64,000 nt of DNA from positions 3,720,001-3,784,000 of the forward strand of contig CP121313.1 in assembly GCA_043513815.1 (NCBI GenBank). The letters are read 5' to 3'. The DNA is from JANQIO01 sp043513815 (lineage in GTDB: Bacteria; Pseudomonadota; Gammaproteobacteria; Pseudomonadales; Halieaceae). A program made the translations under genes and the position numbers. The notes under the pieces were generated by a model, which worked only from the letters and a program-made list of their open reading frames with translations, searched no databases and was not told where the DNA came from. Position 1 is the stretch's first letter. Every line of letters starts with the position of its first letter. Positions 33,039 to 43,170 of this stretch are shown one piece after another.

Positions 33039-34229
33039 TCAGGCCATATTGGCGATGGGAACGACTGGGTCGACCTCCGCCTCATAGTCGACGCCGTCTA
33101 CCTCGAAACCAAACAGCTGCAGGAAGCCGCGCTTGTATCCTGCAAAGTCCGACACTTCATACAGGTTCTCGGTGGTGGTGGCGTCCCACAATTCACCGAC
33201 CCGGGCCTGCACGTCGGGCTGGATTTCCCAGCCGTCGGCGCGCAGCCGGCCCTCTTCGTCGTGTTGAGGGTTGCTGCCGTAGAGACCCTCGCGGAACAGA
33301 CTGTCGACCTGCTCGATGCAGCCCTGGAAAGCGTTTTCGTCTTTCATAACTTGCAGCAGCAGCGCCAGATAAAGCGGCATGGCGGGGATGGCCGAACTGG
33401 CCTGGGTCACTACCGCCTGCAGCACCGAGACCCGGGCGTCACCGCCGCTGGCGGCGAGCTTGTCGCGAATACCGACTACCCGCTTGTCGAGATCTTTCTT
33501 GGCCGCACCGATAGTGCCTTCCCAGTAGATATCCCAGGTGAGCTTGTCGCCCAGGTAGGTATAGGCGGTGGTCTTCGCCCCCGGTGCCAGGCAGTCCGCC
33601 GCGGCCAGTGCCTCCATCCACATCTGCCAGTCTTCCCCACCCATCACCGCCACGGTATTGTCGATATCTTCCTGGCTGGCGGCGGGCACGCTCAGTTCAC
33701 CGATCTCTTCCTTGTCGGTATTGAGGCTCTTGTAGGTGATGTCCTTGCCAATGGGTTTCAGCGTCGATGTGTGTACTTCCCCACTGACCGGGTGCTGGCG
33801 CCGCGGCGCCGCCAGCGAGTACACCACCAGGTCGACCTGGCCCAGGTCCTGCTTGATGACATCAATGGTCTTCTGCTTGATCTCGTCACTGAAGGCATCG
33901 CCATTGATGCTCTTCGCGTACAGGCCCTCCTGGTCGGCAAACTGGTGGAAGGCCGCCGAGTTGTACCAGCCCGCCGTGCCGGGTTTTTTTTCTGTACCCT
34001 CTTTCTCGAAGAAGATGCCCAGGGTGGCGGCGCCCGACCCAAAGGCTGAAGTGATACGCGACGCCAGGCCGTAGCCAGTAGACGCACCGATCACCAGCAC
34101 CTTCTTCGGCCCATCCTCGATGGCGCCCTGACTTTTCACATAGTCGATCTGCTGCTTCACATTGGCCTCGCAACCGGTCGGATGCGTGGTAATGCACATG
34201 AAGCCGCGAACTCTGGGTTTGATAATCAT
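33039..34229 (-). CDS. fabV: FabV-type trans-2-enoyl-CoA/ACP reductase
   Basis: The 396-residue product begins MIIKPRVRGFMCITTHPTGC and has the NADH loop VLVIGASTGYGLASRI and the Y-x8-K active site (Y-WEGTIGAA-K), both diagnostic of FabV/TER. FabV reduces 2-enoyl-ACP or -CoA with NADH, finishing each fatty-acid elongation round, and is insensitive to triclosan. It lies 33 bases after aceF, an unusual place; the genes may be co-transcribed so that acetyl-CoA supply and lipid or storage-polymer metabolism are linked. This is inference. Confidence 0.94.
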   Translation of the reverse strand: MIIKPRVRGFMCITTHPTGCEANVKQQIDYVKSQGAIEDGPKKVLVIGASTGYGLASRITSAFGSGAATLGIFFEKEGTEKKPGTAGWYNSAAFHQFADQEGLYAKSINGDAFSDEIKQKTIDVIKQDLGQVDLVVYSLAAPRRQHPVSGEVHTSTLKPIGKDITYKSLNTDKEEIGELSVPAASQEDIDNTVAVMGGEDWQMWMEALAAADCLAPGAKTTAYTYLGDKLTWDIYWEGTIGAAKKDLDKRVVGIRDKLAASGGDARVSVLQAVVTQASSAIPAMPLYLALLLQVMKDENAFQGCIEQVDSLFREGLYGSNPQHDEEGRLRADGWEIQPDVQARVGELWDATTTENLYEVSDFAGYKRGFLQLFGFEVDGVDYEAEVDPVVPIANMA

Positions 34230-34262
34230 GACGGGGTGTTTCCTTGCTAAAACGGTGGGCCG

Positions 34263-35975
34263 CTACAACAACAGGCGGCGAATATCAGCCAGCAGGCTGC
34301 ACAGCTGTGTGGTGAAGCGCCCGGCATCGGCGCCGTTCACGGCGCGGTGGTCGTAGGACAGGCACAGGGGCAGCATTTTGCGCGGCTCGAAGTCCGAGCC
34401 GTTCCAGACAGGCTTCATGGCTAGCTTCGACACCCCGAGAATTGCCACCTCCGGCGCATTCACCACCGGCGTAAAGCCGGCACCGCCGATACTGCCCAGG
34501 CTGGAGATCGAAAAGCAGCCGCCCTGCATTTCCTGCGGTTTGAGCTTGCGATCCTTGGCGCGCGCAGCGAGGTCGGCGGTTTCTTCCGCCAGCTCCCACA
34601 GGCTTTTCTGGTCGACGTCGCGAATTACGGGCACCACCAGGCCGGCGGGCGTGTCCACCGCCATACCAATATGCACGTACTGTTTGTAAATGAAGTTTTC
34701 ACCGTCGGCAGAGATGCTGCGGTTTAGTTTCGGATTATCCTTGAGCGCTACGGCACAGGCCTTGAGGAGAAAGGGCAATGGCGTGAGTCGCGTGCCGCGC
34801 TTCTCGCCCTCGGCCTTCATTCCGGCGCGAAAGGCCTCCAGCTCGGTGATGTCAGCGTCGTCAAACTGGGTAACGTGGGGCACATTGAGCCAGCTGCGAT
34901 GCATGTTAGCAGCGGTAATCTTGTCGATCTTCGACAGGGGCTGGACATCGATGGGGCCGAACTTTGCAAAATCCACTTCCGGTACCGGGGGAATACCGGT
35001 GCCCGACGTCGGGCCAGTGCCACCGCCCTGCAGGGCGCGTTTAACAAATTCCTGCACATCTTCCTTGAGGATACGTTCCTTCGGCCCACTGCCGCGCACA
35101 GCGGCAAGATCGACGCCCAGCTCACGGGCCAGTTTGCGCACGGCGGGTCCGGCGTAGATCTGGCCACCCCCCTTGATAGCTTCCGCGACCGGAGCGCTGG
35201 CCTGAGATGCAGTTGCAGCCGCTTGTGGAGATACCGCTTCGGGGCTCGCCGATTCCGCGGAGGTCGGCTGCGGCGTCGAGGCTGCGACCGGCTCGGCCTC
35301 GGGTGCCGGAGACGCAGCTTCGGTTTTCATCACGGCCACCGGGTCGCCTTCCTTGACCTGGTCACCCTCTTTCACCGCCAGGCTAACAATTTCGCCACCA
35401 AAGGGTGCCGGCATTTCCATGGAAGCCTTGTCGGATTCCAGCACAACCAGAGTGTCGCCCTCGGCAACGCTGTCACCGGGCGCCACAGAGATTTCGATCA
35501 CTTCAACGGCCTCGTCGGTGCCGATATCCGGAACGAGAACCGTCTGTTCTGCTGCTGCCGTCGCTGGCGCTGGCTCCGGGGCTGGCTCGGCCGCCGGGGC
35601 CTCCTGTTCTGCGGGCGCTTTTTCGGCCGCGGGCGCTTTTTTGGCCGCGGGCGCTTTCTCTGCCGCGGGCGCTTTCTCAGCCGCAGTTGTTTCGTCAGTC
35701 GCAGGAGCCTCATCGGCTGCAGGCGCTTCACCGGCTTCGGCAGTTTCCACCACCACGATGGGGTCGCCTTCCTTGAGGTTGTCTCCTTCCTTCACCAGCA
35801 CTTCCACCACGGTGCCCGCCGCTTCCGCAGGAATCTCCATGGAGGCCTTGTCGGATTCCAGTACGATCAGGCTCTGCTCGAGCTCCAGGGTGTCACCGAC
35901 CGCGACACTGACCTCGATGACCTCGGTGTCTTCCGCGCCGCCAATGTCGGGGACTGTAAGCGTCTCTTTCGCCAC
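34263..35975 (-). CDS. aceF: Pyruvate dehydrogenase E2, dihydrolipoyl acetyltransferase
   Basis: The 570-residue E2 has two lipoyl domains (about residues 4-75 and 145-215), each with the lipoylated Lys in LESDKASME. An Ala/Pro/Lys/Glu-rich linker between them contains short EKAPAA-type repeats. A peripheral subunit-binding domain follows (YAGPAVRKLARELGVDLAAV), and the C-terminal catalytic domain ends with SYDHRAVNGADAG (active His). It transfers acetyl groups from E1 to CoA. It starts 37 bases after aceE. No E3 (lpd) gene lies next to it; it may be elsewhere. Confidence 0.95.
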   Translation of the reverse strand: MAKETLTVPDIGGAEDTEVIEVSVAVGDTLELEQSLIVLESDKASMEIPAEAAGTVVEVLVKEGDNLKEGDPIVVVETAEAGEAPAADEAPATDETTAAEKAPAAEKAPAAKKAPAAEKAPAEQEAPAAEPAPEPAPATAAAEQTVLVPDIGTDEAVEVIEISVAPGDSVAEGDTLVVLESDKASMEMPAPFGGEIVSLAVKEGDQVKEGDPVAVMKTEAASPAPEAEPVAASTPQPTSAESASPEAVSPQAAATASQASAPVAEAIKGGGQIYAGPAVRKLARELGVDLAAVRGSGPKERILKEDVQEFVKRALQGGGTGPTSGTGIPPVPEVDFAKFGPIDVQPLSKIDKITAANMHRSWLNVPHVTQFDDADITELEAFRAGMKAEGEKRGTRLTPLPFLLKACAVALKDNPKLNRSISADGENFIYKQYVHIGMAVDTPAGLVVPVIRDVDQKSLWELAEETADLAARAKDRKLKPQEMQGGCFSISSLGSIGGAGFTPVVNAPEVAILGVSKLAMKPVWNGSDFEPRKMLPLCLSYDHRAVNGADAGRFTTQLCSLLADIRRLLL

Positions 35976-36012
35976 TACGAGATCCTTAATCCTTTGCTAC
36001 CCGGCCTGCGCA

Positions 36013-38664
36013 TCACAGCGTGCAGGGGTCGGGCTTGTCGGGGTTGATGCCGAACTTCTTCATCGCCTTGCCGACGTCGGCGACGGGTAGCTTGCCGTCG
36101 TCCGCCAATGCCTTCAGTGCCGCCAGCACCACATACTCACGACTGACTTCGAAATGCTTGCGCAGCTTGCTGCGGGTGTCGCTGCGGCCAAAACCGTCGG
36201 TACCCAAGGTGACATACTGGCCGGGAATGAATTCCCGAATCTGGTCGGCATAAGCCTTTATGTAGTCTGTCGCTGCAATCACCGGCCCTTTGGCTTCGCC
36301 CAGGCACTGGGTGACATAAGGCACACGTGGCTCCTGGTCCGGATGCATCAGGTTCCAACGGTCCACGGACTTGCCCTCGCGCTGCAGCTCGTTGGCACTG
36401 GTCATACTCCAGACGCTGGCCGCCACCTTGTAGTCCTGCTCGAGAATCTCGGCCGCCGCCTCGACCTCACGCAGTATGGTGCCACCGCCGATCAAGTCCA
36501 CCGCCAGCTTGCTGCGCCTGGTGCTCTTACTGCGCGGGTAAAGTCCCTTGACGATGCCCTCTTCCGTGCCCGGCAGCATTTCCGGCTGCACGTAGTTCTC
36601 ATTCATGGTGGTGATGTAATAGAAGACGTTTTCCTTCTCCTGGAACATGCGCCGCATGCCATCCTGGATAATCACCGTCAGCTCATAGGCGTAGGCAGGG
36701 TCGTAGGCCCGGCAGTTGGGCACGGTGCTGGCCAGCAGATGGCTGTGGCCATCCTGGTGCTGCAGCCCTTCGCCATTGAGGGTGGTGCGCCCGGCAGTGG
36801 CGCCCAGCAGGAAACCGCGGGCCTGGCTGTCGCCGGCGGCCCAGGCCAGGTCGCCGATGCGCTGGAAACCGAACATGGAGTAAAAAATATAGAACGGTAC
36901 CATCGGGAAGCCGCTGGTGGAGTAGCTGGTGGCATGGGCCAACCACGCCGAGAAGGCGCCGGCTTCGTTGATCCCCTCCTCCATGATCTGACCCTGGATG
37001 TCCTCCTTGTAGAACATGATCTGACCGGCATCCTGGGGCGTGTAGCGCTGCCCGACCGAGGAGTAGATGCCCAGCTGGCGGAACATGCCTTCCATGCCGA
37101 AGGTACGCGCCTCGTCCGGCACAATCGGCACCACGCGTTCGCCGATCTTCTTGTCCTTGACCAGAGTGGAAAGCGTGCGCACAAACGACATGGTGGTGGA
37201 AATTTCGCGCTTGCCGCTGCCCTTGAGCTGGCCACCCAATTCTTCCATGGACGGCACTTCCAGAGCATCGAACTCATTGCGCCGGCTGGGAATCTGCCCG
37301 CCCAATGCCTCACGTCGCTCGCGCATGTAGCGCAGTTCCGGGCTGTCCGGCGAGGGCCGATAATAGGGCACACTCTTGAGCTCGGCGTCGCTGATGGGAA
37401 TGCCGAAGCGATCGCGGAAGGCCTTGAGGCTTTCAATGTCCAGCTTCTTCAGGGAATGAGTTTCGTTGTTGGCCTCGCCGGCCTCGCCGGTGCCGTAACC
37501 TTTTACAGTCATCGCCAGCACAACCGTCGGGCGGCCCTCGGTAGCTACCGCTTCGGCGTAGGCTGCGTATATCTTGTAGGGATCGTGGCCACCGCGGTTG
37601 AGGTACATGATGTCCTGGTCGGACAGGTGTTCGACCAGCTTCAGGGTCTCGGGGTGTTTGCCGAAGAAGTGTTCCCGGGTGTACGCACCGCCGTTGTATT
37701 TATAGTTCTGCAGCTCGCCGTCGCAGACCTCATCCATGCGCTGCTGCAATAGCCCGGACTCGTCATTTTCCAGCAGTGGATCCCAGTGCCGGCCCCAGAT
37801 GACCTTGAACACCTTCCAGCCTGCGCCGCGGAAAATACCTTCCAGTTCCTGGATGATCTTGCCGTTGCCCCGCACCGGGCCATCCAGGCGCTGCAGGTTG
37901 CAGTTGACAACAAAGGTCAGCTTATCGAGTTTTTCGCGACCGGCCAGTGAGATCGCACCCAGGGATTCCGGCTCGTCACATTCGCCATCACCCATGAAGC
38001 ACCACACCCGGCGGTCACCGTGATCAACCAGGCCGCGGCTCTGCTGGTACTTCATTACGTGGGCCTGGTAGATCGCCTGTATCGGACCGAGGCCCATGGA
38101 CACGGTGGGGAACTGCCAGTAATCCGGCATCAGCCAGGGATGGGGATAAGACGACAGCCCGTTGCCGTCGACCTCACGTCGGAAGTTGTCGAGCTGCTCC
38201 TCGTTGAAGCGGCCCTCCAGGTAGGAGCGCGCATACATACCCGGCGCGCTGTGGCCCTGGTAGAAGATCATATCGCCCTGGTATTCGCTCTCCGGCCCGC
38301 GGAAGAAATAGTTGTAGCCAACGTCGTAGAGGGTAGCGCTGGAAGAGAAGCTGGAGATATGCCCGCCCAGACCCTCGTCGTTGTCATTGGCGCGCATGAC
38401 CATGGCCAGCGCGTTCCAGCGCACCAGTGATCGAATGCGCCGCTCCATGAACAGGTCGCCGGGCATACGCTTTTCCGCATTGGGCGAAATCGTGTTGCGG
38501 AACGGCGTGGTAATCGCCATGGGCAGGCGGGTTTCCCGCATCACGGCCTGCTCGGAGAGTCGCCGCAACAGGTAAGCCGCCCGATCAGGACCCTCGTGCT
38601 TGACCACAGCATCCAGGGCGTCGAGCCACTCCTGGGTCTCGATGGGGTCCTTGTCCTCGATCAT
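36013..38664 (-). CDS. aceE: Pyruvate dehydrogenase E1, homodimeric type
   Basis: The product has 883 residues from the ATG at 38664 (GGAG about 8 bases upstream), the normal length of AceE (887 in E. coli). The thiamine diphosphate motif is present (MGDGECDEPESLGAISLAGREKLD shortened as GDGE...N, followed by VVNCNLQRLDGPV), along with GHSAPGMYARSYLEGR and GFGRSDTRSKLRKHFEV near the C-terminus. It decarboxylates pyruvate and acetylates the lipoyl arms of AceF. The upstream 165 bases to the M16 protease gene hold its promoter. Later codons of a longer frame (to 38715) have no ribosome site. Confidence 0.95.
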   Translation of the reverse strand: MIEDKDPIETQEWLDALDAVVKHEGPDRAAYLLRRLSEQAVMRETRLPMAITTPFRNTISPNAEKRMPGDLFMERRIRSLVRWNALAMVMRANDNDEGLGGHISSFSSSATLYDVGYNYFFRGPESEYQGDMIFYQGHSAPGMYARSYLEGRFNEEQLDNFRREVDGNGLSSYPHPWLMPDYWQFPTVSMGLGPIQAIYQAHVMKYQQSRGLVDHGDRRVWCFMGDGECDEPESLGAISLAGREKLDKLTFVVNCNLQRLDGPVRGNGKIIQELEGIFRGAGWKVFKVIWGRHWDPLLENDESGLLQQRMDEVCDGELQNYKYNGGAYTREHFFGKHPETLKLVEHLSDQDIMYLNRGGHDPYKIYAAYAEAVATEGRPTVVLAMTVKGYGTGEAGEANNETHSLKKLDIESLKAFRDRFGIPISDAELKSVPYYRPSPDSPELRYMRERREALGGQIPSRRNEFDALEVPSMEELGGQLKGSGKREISTTMSFVRTLSTLVKDKKIGERVVPIVPDEARTFGMEGMFRQLGIYSSVGQRYTPQDAGQIMFYKEDIQGQIMEEGINEAGAFSAWLAHATSYSTSGFPMVPFYIFYSMFGFQRIGDLAWAAGDSQARGFLLGATAGRTTLNGEGLQHQDGHSHLLASTVPNCRAYDPAYAYELTVIIQDGMRRMFQEKENVFYYITTMNENYVQPEMLPGTEEGIVKGLYPRSKSTRRSKLAVDLIGGGTILREVEAAAEILEQDYKVAASVWSMTSANELQREGKSVDRWNLMHPDQEPRVPYVTQCLGEAKGPVIAATDYIKAYADQIREFIPGQYVTLGTDGFGRSDTRSKLRKHFEVSREYVVLAALKALADDGKLPVADVGKAMKKFGINPDKPDPCTL

Positions 38665-38829
38665 TGGGGTCTCCTGCCCGGGGGAATCAACGGGGGCATC
38701 GATTGTAACCCGCAAGAGACGCGATTCAAGCAGATGTCCGGTTCAACGCTGAGAATTGCATGGCGAGAGGCCCACACAGAAATCGAATGTACTCGCCGCC
38801 TACTTCACCCGGACCCTGTTCTCACCCGC

Positions 38830-41694
38830 TCACTCGCGCTGGAAGAAGGGCCTTGAGGCCCGCAGTTCTGCGTCATTGCTGACCTCGGTGCCGGCCGGCA
38901 CTTCCTGCCAGCGGCCCGGTGCTGCGAGCAGCAGCGAAGCCCGCTGCTCAAGCAGCACGTCCCGATACCACGCCAGCCAGTTTGCATACTCGATGTCGCG
39001 TACTGCATCAGCGAGCCGCTCGCGACCGTCAAAGTCGAGCTGCCCGCGGGCAATCTCGCGCCAGAAATACTGGGACTGCTCCGAGAGGTTCTTGTGAGGC
39101 TGCAGAATGTCCTTGAGCAACGCGGCCTGGTGGCGCTGAAAGCGCTCTTCGGTCACACCGTTGTCCCCGACCTGGCGTTGCAGGAAGGCCTGTGATTCGC
39201 GGTATACGTCGATAGCGCTGGCGCTGGGGGACTGGACCATCATGGCAATGGCCGGCACATCGAGCAGGGCCCAGGGGAAGGCGCTGACCACATAGCCCAG
39301 CTGTCGCTCCGTACGCAACTCCTCAAAGTAATCGGCGCTGATGGCCTGGCCGGTCAGCCCTGCCAGGGCCCGGTTGGTAATGCTGTCATCCGGCGCCTGC
39401 AGGTACCAGAACATGACCGAGTCCTCGTGCTCAATGTCAGCGCGATACACCAGGTCGTCCCCGGGCGAGAGCTTCACCACGCGCGGCGCTGGCGCCGCCA
39501 GCGGCCGTTCGTGAGCCATCAAGGGCGCCAGTACGCGCGTCGCCGCATCCACATCATCTGCGCTGTAGTTACCGTTAAGCAGCAGGTCGACCCGGCTGCT
39601 GTTCCAGAGTTGTTCGCCGTGGGCAGCCACCAGCTCCGGAGTCAACGACTCCAGCGCTGCGATCATTTCCTGCTCACGGAACCGCCCCGTCAGCAGCAGC
39701 CGGCGCGCATCGTTCGACACCTGGCGAAACGCGCGCGCCGTGCTGGCGTTTTCATAGCTGCGCACCAGGTCGCTGCGAATATTTTCAAAACGACCGTTGT
39801 CGAGCTCGGCGGTGACGATGGAATCGACAATGCGTTCCAGCAGCACCAGCTGCTTGTCACTGTAGCCGCTCACCGACAGGCCGATACCACGACCGCTGGT
39901 GCTGATGCCGAAGTTGAGACCGGCCAGGTAAGCGGGATAGGTGTACTCGTTGACCGCATCACTCAGCAAGGCCGTGTAAAGCTGCGAGGCTGCTGCTGCG
40001 GTGGCGCTGCTGTTGACGTCGGCTGTCAGGAAGTTGGCCAGCAGGTTGCCGCGGGGTACCTCAAAGGTCGTATCCTGCTGATACCAGACACGCAGCCGCG
40101 GATCATTAACCACCAGTGACGGTGTCGATGACGGCTGCTCCGGGGCGGGCAGCAGCTCAACGCTGTCTGCAATGAAAGCATTGGGCGCGGGCAGGTGCAG
40201 GCGCGCATCAATGCTGGCGATATCAGCCCAGCCCGTCTGCGCGAGGTCCAGGGTGCGTACCGAGTAGGGCGTACCGTAGAACTCGCTCTCCCTGTCTACC
40301 GGCAAGCCGGGCGCGGTGACCGTGATCACCGCATTGGCCGGCACGAAATAGTTTGCCAGCAGGTCCTCGATCAGGCCCGGTTCGTAGTCCTCCATCAGGA
40401 AGTTGCCATCCAGCACATCACGGGGCGCCAGGGTATGCATGTCGCTGGCCAGTCCCGCCACGTAACCCAGCGGCTGGGCCTCTTCACGGAAGCGGAAAGC
40501 GAGCTCCGCGAGCTGCGCCTGCTCCTGGAAGAGCCCGCGCTGTGGGCCTTCCTGCCGCAGCATCTCGATGTACTCGAACAGCTTGCGCACGACCTGGTCG
40601 CGCTCGGCCAGGCCAGACTCTGTCAGGTTGACGGACACCTGGAAGGCGGCGCCGCCGCGGTAGCTGATGCCGGAACCCGCACCCAGTGCCTCGGCCCAAC
40701 CCTCTTCTTTTAACAGCGAGAGCAGGCTGCCCTCACCCTCGTGGCCGATCAGGTTACCGATGTACACCAGGGGCTTGGCACGGTAGTACTCATCCAGATT
40801 CGGAATCGGAAATGCCACCGACAGGCTGCGGGCACTGGCCTCGGGCTGAATGTAGACCAACTGGGGCAGCTGCTCAGGCTGGTAGAGGGGCGCTTCAATG
40901 TCGGCAACGCTCGCGTCGCGATTGGGTACGGGAGCAAAAATCCCCCTGACCATGGTTTCCAGCTCATCCAGGCTTTCACTGCCCAGCACCGCCAGAGTCA
41001 TCAGGTTGGCCGAGTAGTAGTCGGCGTAAAACTCCAGCAGGTCTTCCCGCACCGACCGGCCCGGCCGATCTGCCAGCGTCTCCGAAGTGCCGACACCCAG
41101 CACGCTGTAGGGGTGTTCCGGGTTGACTGTTTCCCGCGCCACATCCAGGTTGCGCCGGGCATCGGTGTTCAGGCCCATCTGGTACTCGGCGTCAACGGCG
41201 TTGACCTCACGCTCCACGTACTCTGCGTCGAAGCGTGGCGCGATGAAGAACTGCGCAAAACGGTCCAGCGCTTCATCGAGATGGTCCTTGTCAATATCGA
41301 AGAAATAGTTGGTGTGCTCGAAGGCCGTGTAGGCATTGCGATTGCCGCCATGCTCGCTGACGAAGCGGGCATACTCTCCGGAATCCGGGTATTTGTCGGT
41401 ACCCAGGAACAGCATGTGCTCGAGGAAGTGAGCCAGGCCACCGCGGTCTTCGGGGTTGCTGGCACTGCCGACGTATACATCCAGCGATGCCGCGGCCTTC
41501 TCGGTGTCCGCGTCCGAGATCAGCAATGCTCGCAGGCCGTTGTCCAGCTCAATGTACCGATACTCACGGTCGTCACTGGGGCTTTGGGCAGGCGCCAGGG
41601 GCAGGCTGTCTTCCATTGCCGCCTGCTGGGTGCAGGCTACCAGCGTCAACGCGGCCAGCAGGACCCCAAGCGGGAAATACCAAGAGCGCAACAT
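38830..41694 (-). CDS. M16 insulinase-family metalloprotease, lipoprotein
   Basis: The 954-residue product starts with a lipoprotein signal (LLAALTLVAC, Cys 21). The inverted zinc motif HFLEH (HxxEH) is in GGLAHFLEHMLFLGTDKYP, with the third ligand Glu in EREVNAVDAEY about 75 residues later. The size and four-domain layout equal pitrilysin/protease III and insulysin, which degrade peptides inside a closed chamber. The lipid anchor places it in the periplasm at a membrane. It appears monocistronic. The stop is 165 bases from the aceE start. Confidence 0.92.
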   Translation of the reverse strand: MLRSWYFPLGVLLAALTLVACTQQAAMEDSLPLAPAQSPSDDREYRYIELDNGLRALLISDADTEKAAASLDVYVGSASNPEDRGGLAHFLEHMLFLGTDKYPDSGEYARFVSEHGGNRNAYTAFEHTNYFFDIDKDHLDEALDRFAQFFIAPRFDAEYVEREVNAVDAEYQMGLNTDARRNLDVARETVNPEHPYSVLGVGTSETLADRPGRSVREDLLEFYADYYSANLMTLAVLGSESLDELETMVRGIFAPVPNRDASVADIEAPLYQPEQLPQLVYIQPEASARSLSVAFPIPNLDEYYRAKPLVYIGNLIGHEGEGSLLSLLKEEGWAEALGAGSGISYRGGAAFQVSVNLTESGLAERDQVVRKLFEYIEMLRQEGPQRGLFQEQAQLAELAFRFREEAQPLGYVAGLASDMHTLAPRDVLDGNFLMEDYEPGLIEDLLANYFVPANAVITVTAPGLPVDRESEFYGTPYSVRTLDLAQTGWADIASIDARLHLPAPNAFIADSVELLPAPEQPSSTPSLVVNDPRLRVWYQQDTTFEVPRGNLLANFLTADVNSSATAAAASQLYTALLSDAVNEYTYPAYLAGLNFGISTSGRGIGLSVSGYSDKQLVLLERIVDSIVTAELDNGRFENIRSDLVRSYENASTARAFRQVSNDARRLLLTGRFREQEMIAALESLTPELVAAHGEQLWNSSRVDLLLNGNYSADDVDAATRVLAPLMAHERPLAAPAPRVVKLSPGDDLVYRADIEHEDSVMFWYLQAPDDSITNRALAGLTGQAISADYFEELRTERQLGYVVSAFPWALLDVPAIAMMVQSPSASAIDVYRESQAFLQRQVGDNGVTEERFQRHQAALLKDILQPHKNLSEQSQYFWREIARGQLDFDGRERLADAVRDIEYANWLAWYRDVLLEQRASLLLAAPGRWQEVPAGTEVSNDAELRASRPFFQRE

Positions 41695-41808
41695 CAGAAA
41701 CTCCTATTGATTCGTGCAGCTGACCCTACGTTGGGCCAGCAGATGATAGATCAGGCGTCACCGGTCGCAAGCCGGCCGAGCCAGTACCCGCAGCGCCCGA
41801 CCGGGCGT

Positions 41809-42876
41809 CTACATGCCGGGTGTGGGCTCGATGGGCCGCGGCCAGGCATTGATCACTGCCTTTACCAGGGTCGCCAGCGGGATAGCGAAAAACACCCCCC
41901 AGAGGCCCCAGATGCCGCCGAAAAACAGCACCGCGAGAATGATGGCCACCGGGTGCAAGTTGACTGCCTCGGAAAACAGCAGCGGCACCAGGAAGTTGCC
42001 ATCAAGGCCCTGAATGACCAGGTAGACAAACATAACTGTATAAAATTCCGGGCCGAGTCCCCACTGGAACAGAGCGATCAGCGCAATCGGAATGGTGACG
42101 ACCATGGCGCCGATATAGGGAATGATCACCGAAAGACCGACCAGCAGCCCCAGCAGTTCGGCGTAATTCAGTGACAGCAGGGTAAATGACACGTAGCTGA
42201 CGGCGCCGACGATCAGGATTTCGATCAGCTTGCCACGGGCGTAGTTTGACACCTGCTGGTTCATTTCCACCCAGATCCGGGTCAGCAGCGGGCGCTCAGT
42301 GGGCAGAAATCCTCCTAACCAGGCCATGATCTGCTCGCGGTCCTTGAGGAAGAAAAACACCAGCAGTGGCACCAGGATGGCGTAAATCAGTACCAATACA
42401 AATACCGGTATGGAGGCCAGAGAAAGACTCAGGAAAGACTGTCCCAGCTGTGCCGCCCGACGCTGGGCTGCGGTGACCACCTCGGTTACCTGCTGTTCGG
42501 TAATCAGCTCGGGGTACTCCTGCGGCAGAATCGACACCCAGTCCCGGAACTGCTCGAACATCCGCGGCAGCTCGGTAAACAGGCTGACCGTCTGCTGCCA
42601 TACCAGCGGCAAGACCAGGAACAGGAAGCCGAAAAACAGCCCGACAAAAACCAGGAAGGAGATCGACACCCCCAGCCACTGGGGCAGGCCGCGATTGATG
42701 CAGTAGGTACTTAACCCCTGCATCAGGTAAGCCAGCACAATGGCCGCCAGCACCGGGGTAAGAATATCGCCAATCGTCAGCAGAACCGCGAGACCCACTG
42801 CCAGCAATACCAGCAATAGGATGGATTCTTCTTCGAAGAAGTAGCGGTCGTACCATTTGCGGAATATTTCCAGCAA
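41809..42876 (-). CDS. AI-2E-family (PerM-like) membrane protein
   Basis: The 355-residue product has about seven to eight hydrophobic helices (for example SILLLVLLAVGLAVLLTIG, VFVGLFFGFLFLVLPLVW, VFVLVLIYAILVPLLVFFFL) and the family signature segments LLSLNYAELLGLLVGLSVIIPYIG and GNFLVPLLFSEAVNLHPVAI. The family (formerly UPF0118) includes AI-2 exporters, PerM and Na+/H+ antiporters, so the transported species is not determined. It starts 3 bases after the TusA-like gene, so the two are co-transcribed. Confidence 0.88.
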   Translation of the reverse strand: MLEIFRKWYDRYFFEEESILLLVLLAVGLAVLLTIGDILTPVLAAIVLAYLMQGLSTYCINRGLPQWLGVSISFLVFVGLFFGFLFLVLPLVWQQTVSLFTELPRMFEQFRDWVSILPQEYPELITEQQVTEVVTAAQRRAAQLGQSFLSLSLASIPVFVLVLIYAILVPLLVFFFLKDREQIMAWLGGFLPTERPLLTRIWVEMNQQVSNYARGKLIEILIVGAVSYVSFTLLSLNYAELLGLLVGLSVIIPYIGAMVVTIPIALIALFQWGLGPEFYTVMFVYLVIQGLDGNFLVPLLFSEAVNLHPVAIILAVLFFGGIWGLWGVFFAIPLATLVKAVINAWPRPIEPTPGM

Positions 42877-42879
42877 CGA

Positions 42880-43125
42880 TCAGTCCTCTGAAGCCAGTTT
42901 TTCGATGACGTGTATGAAAACCCCATCCTGCTCCTCACTGGAGACCAGGGGGTGGCCGGACTGCTGGGAAAACACCTGGAAATCCCGCACCGAGCCTTTG
43001 TCGGTGGCCAGCACTTTCAGGCGTTCACCGCCGCGCAGCCCATTGAGAGCGCGCTTTGCCTTCAGCAGCGGCATCGGGCAGTCCAGCCCGCGGGCGTCCA
43101 ACTCCGTCACGTGTTTGGCCTCCAT
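42880..43125 (-). CDS. TusA/SirA-like sulfur-carrier protein
   Basis: This 81-residue protein has the defining LDARGLDCPMPLLKAKRAL motif with the active Cys in CPxP, followed by a two-layer alpha/beta fold. TusA relays persulfide sulfur for tRNA thiolation and molybdenum cofactor; paralogues work in other sulfur transfers. The pairing with an AI-2E permease gene directly downstream is common in gammaproteobacteria. Which TusA subtype this is cannot be decided. Confidence 0.88.
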   Translation of the reverse strand: MEAKHVTELDARGLDCPMPLLKAKRALNGLRGGERLKVLATDKGSVRDFQVFSQQSGHPLVSSEEQDGVFIHVIEKLASED

Positions 43126-43170
43126 TGTCTCAGCAGTAGGCGAAAGGCCGCACAGTATAGCGGCGGGCCG

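Noticed and set aside
34875..36047. 390-codon plus-strand frame with Arg/Phe/Gly-rich repeats
   Set aside because: The apparent repeats are the antisense of the Ala/Pro/Lys linker of aceF; the E2 protein on the other strand is unmistakable.
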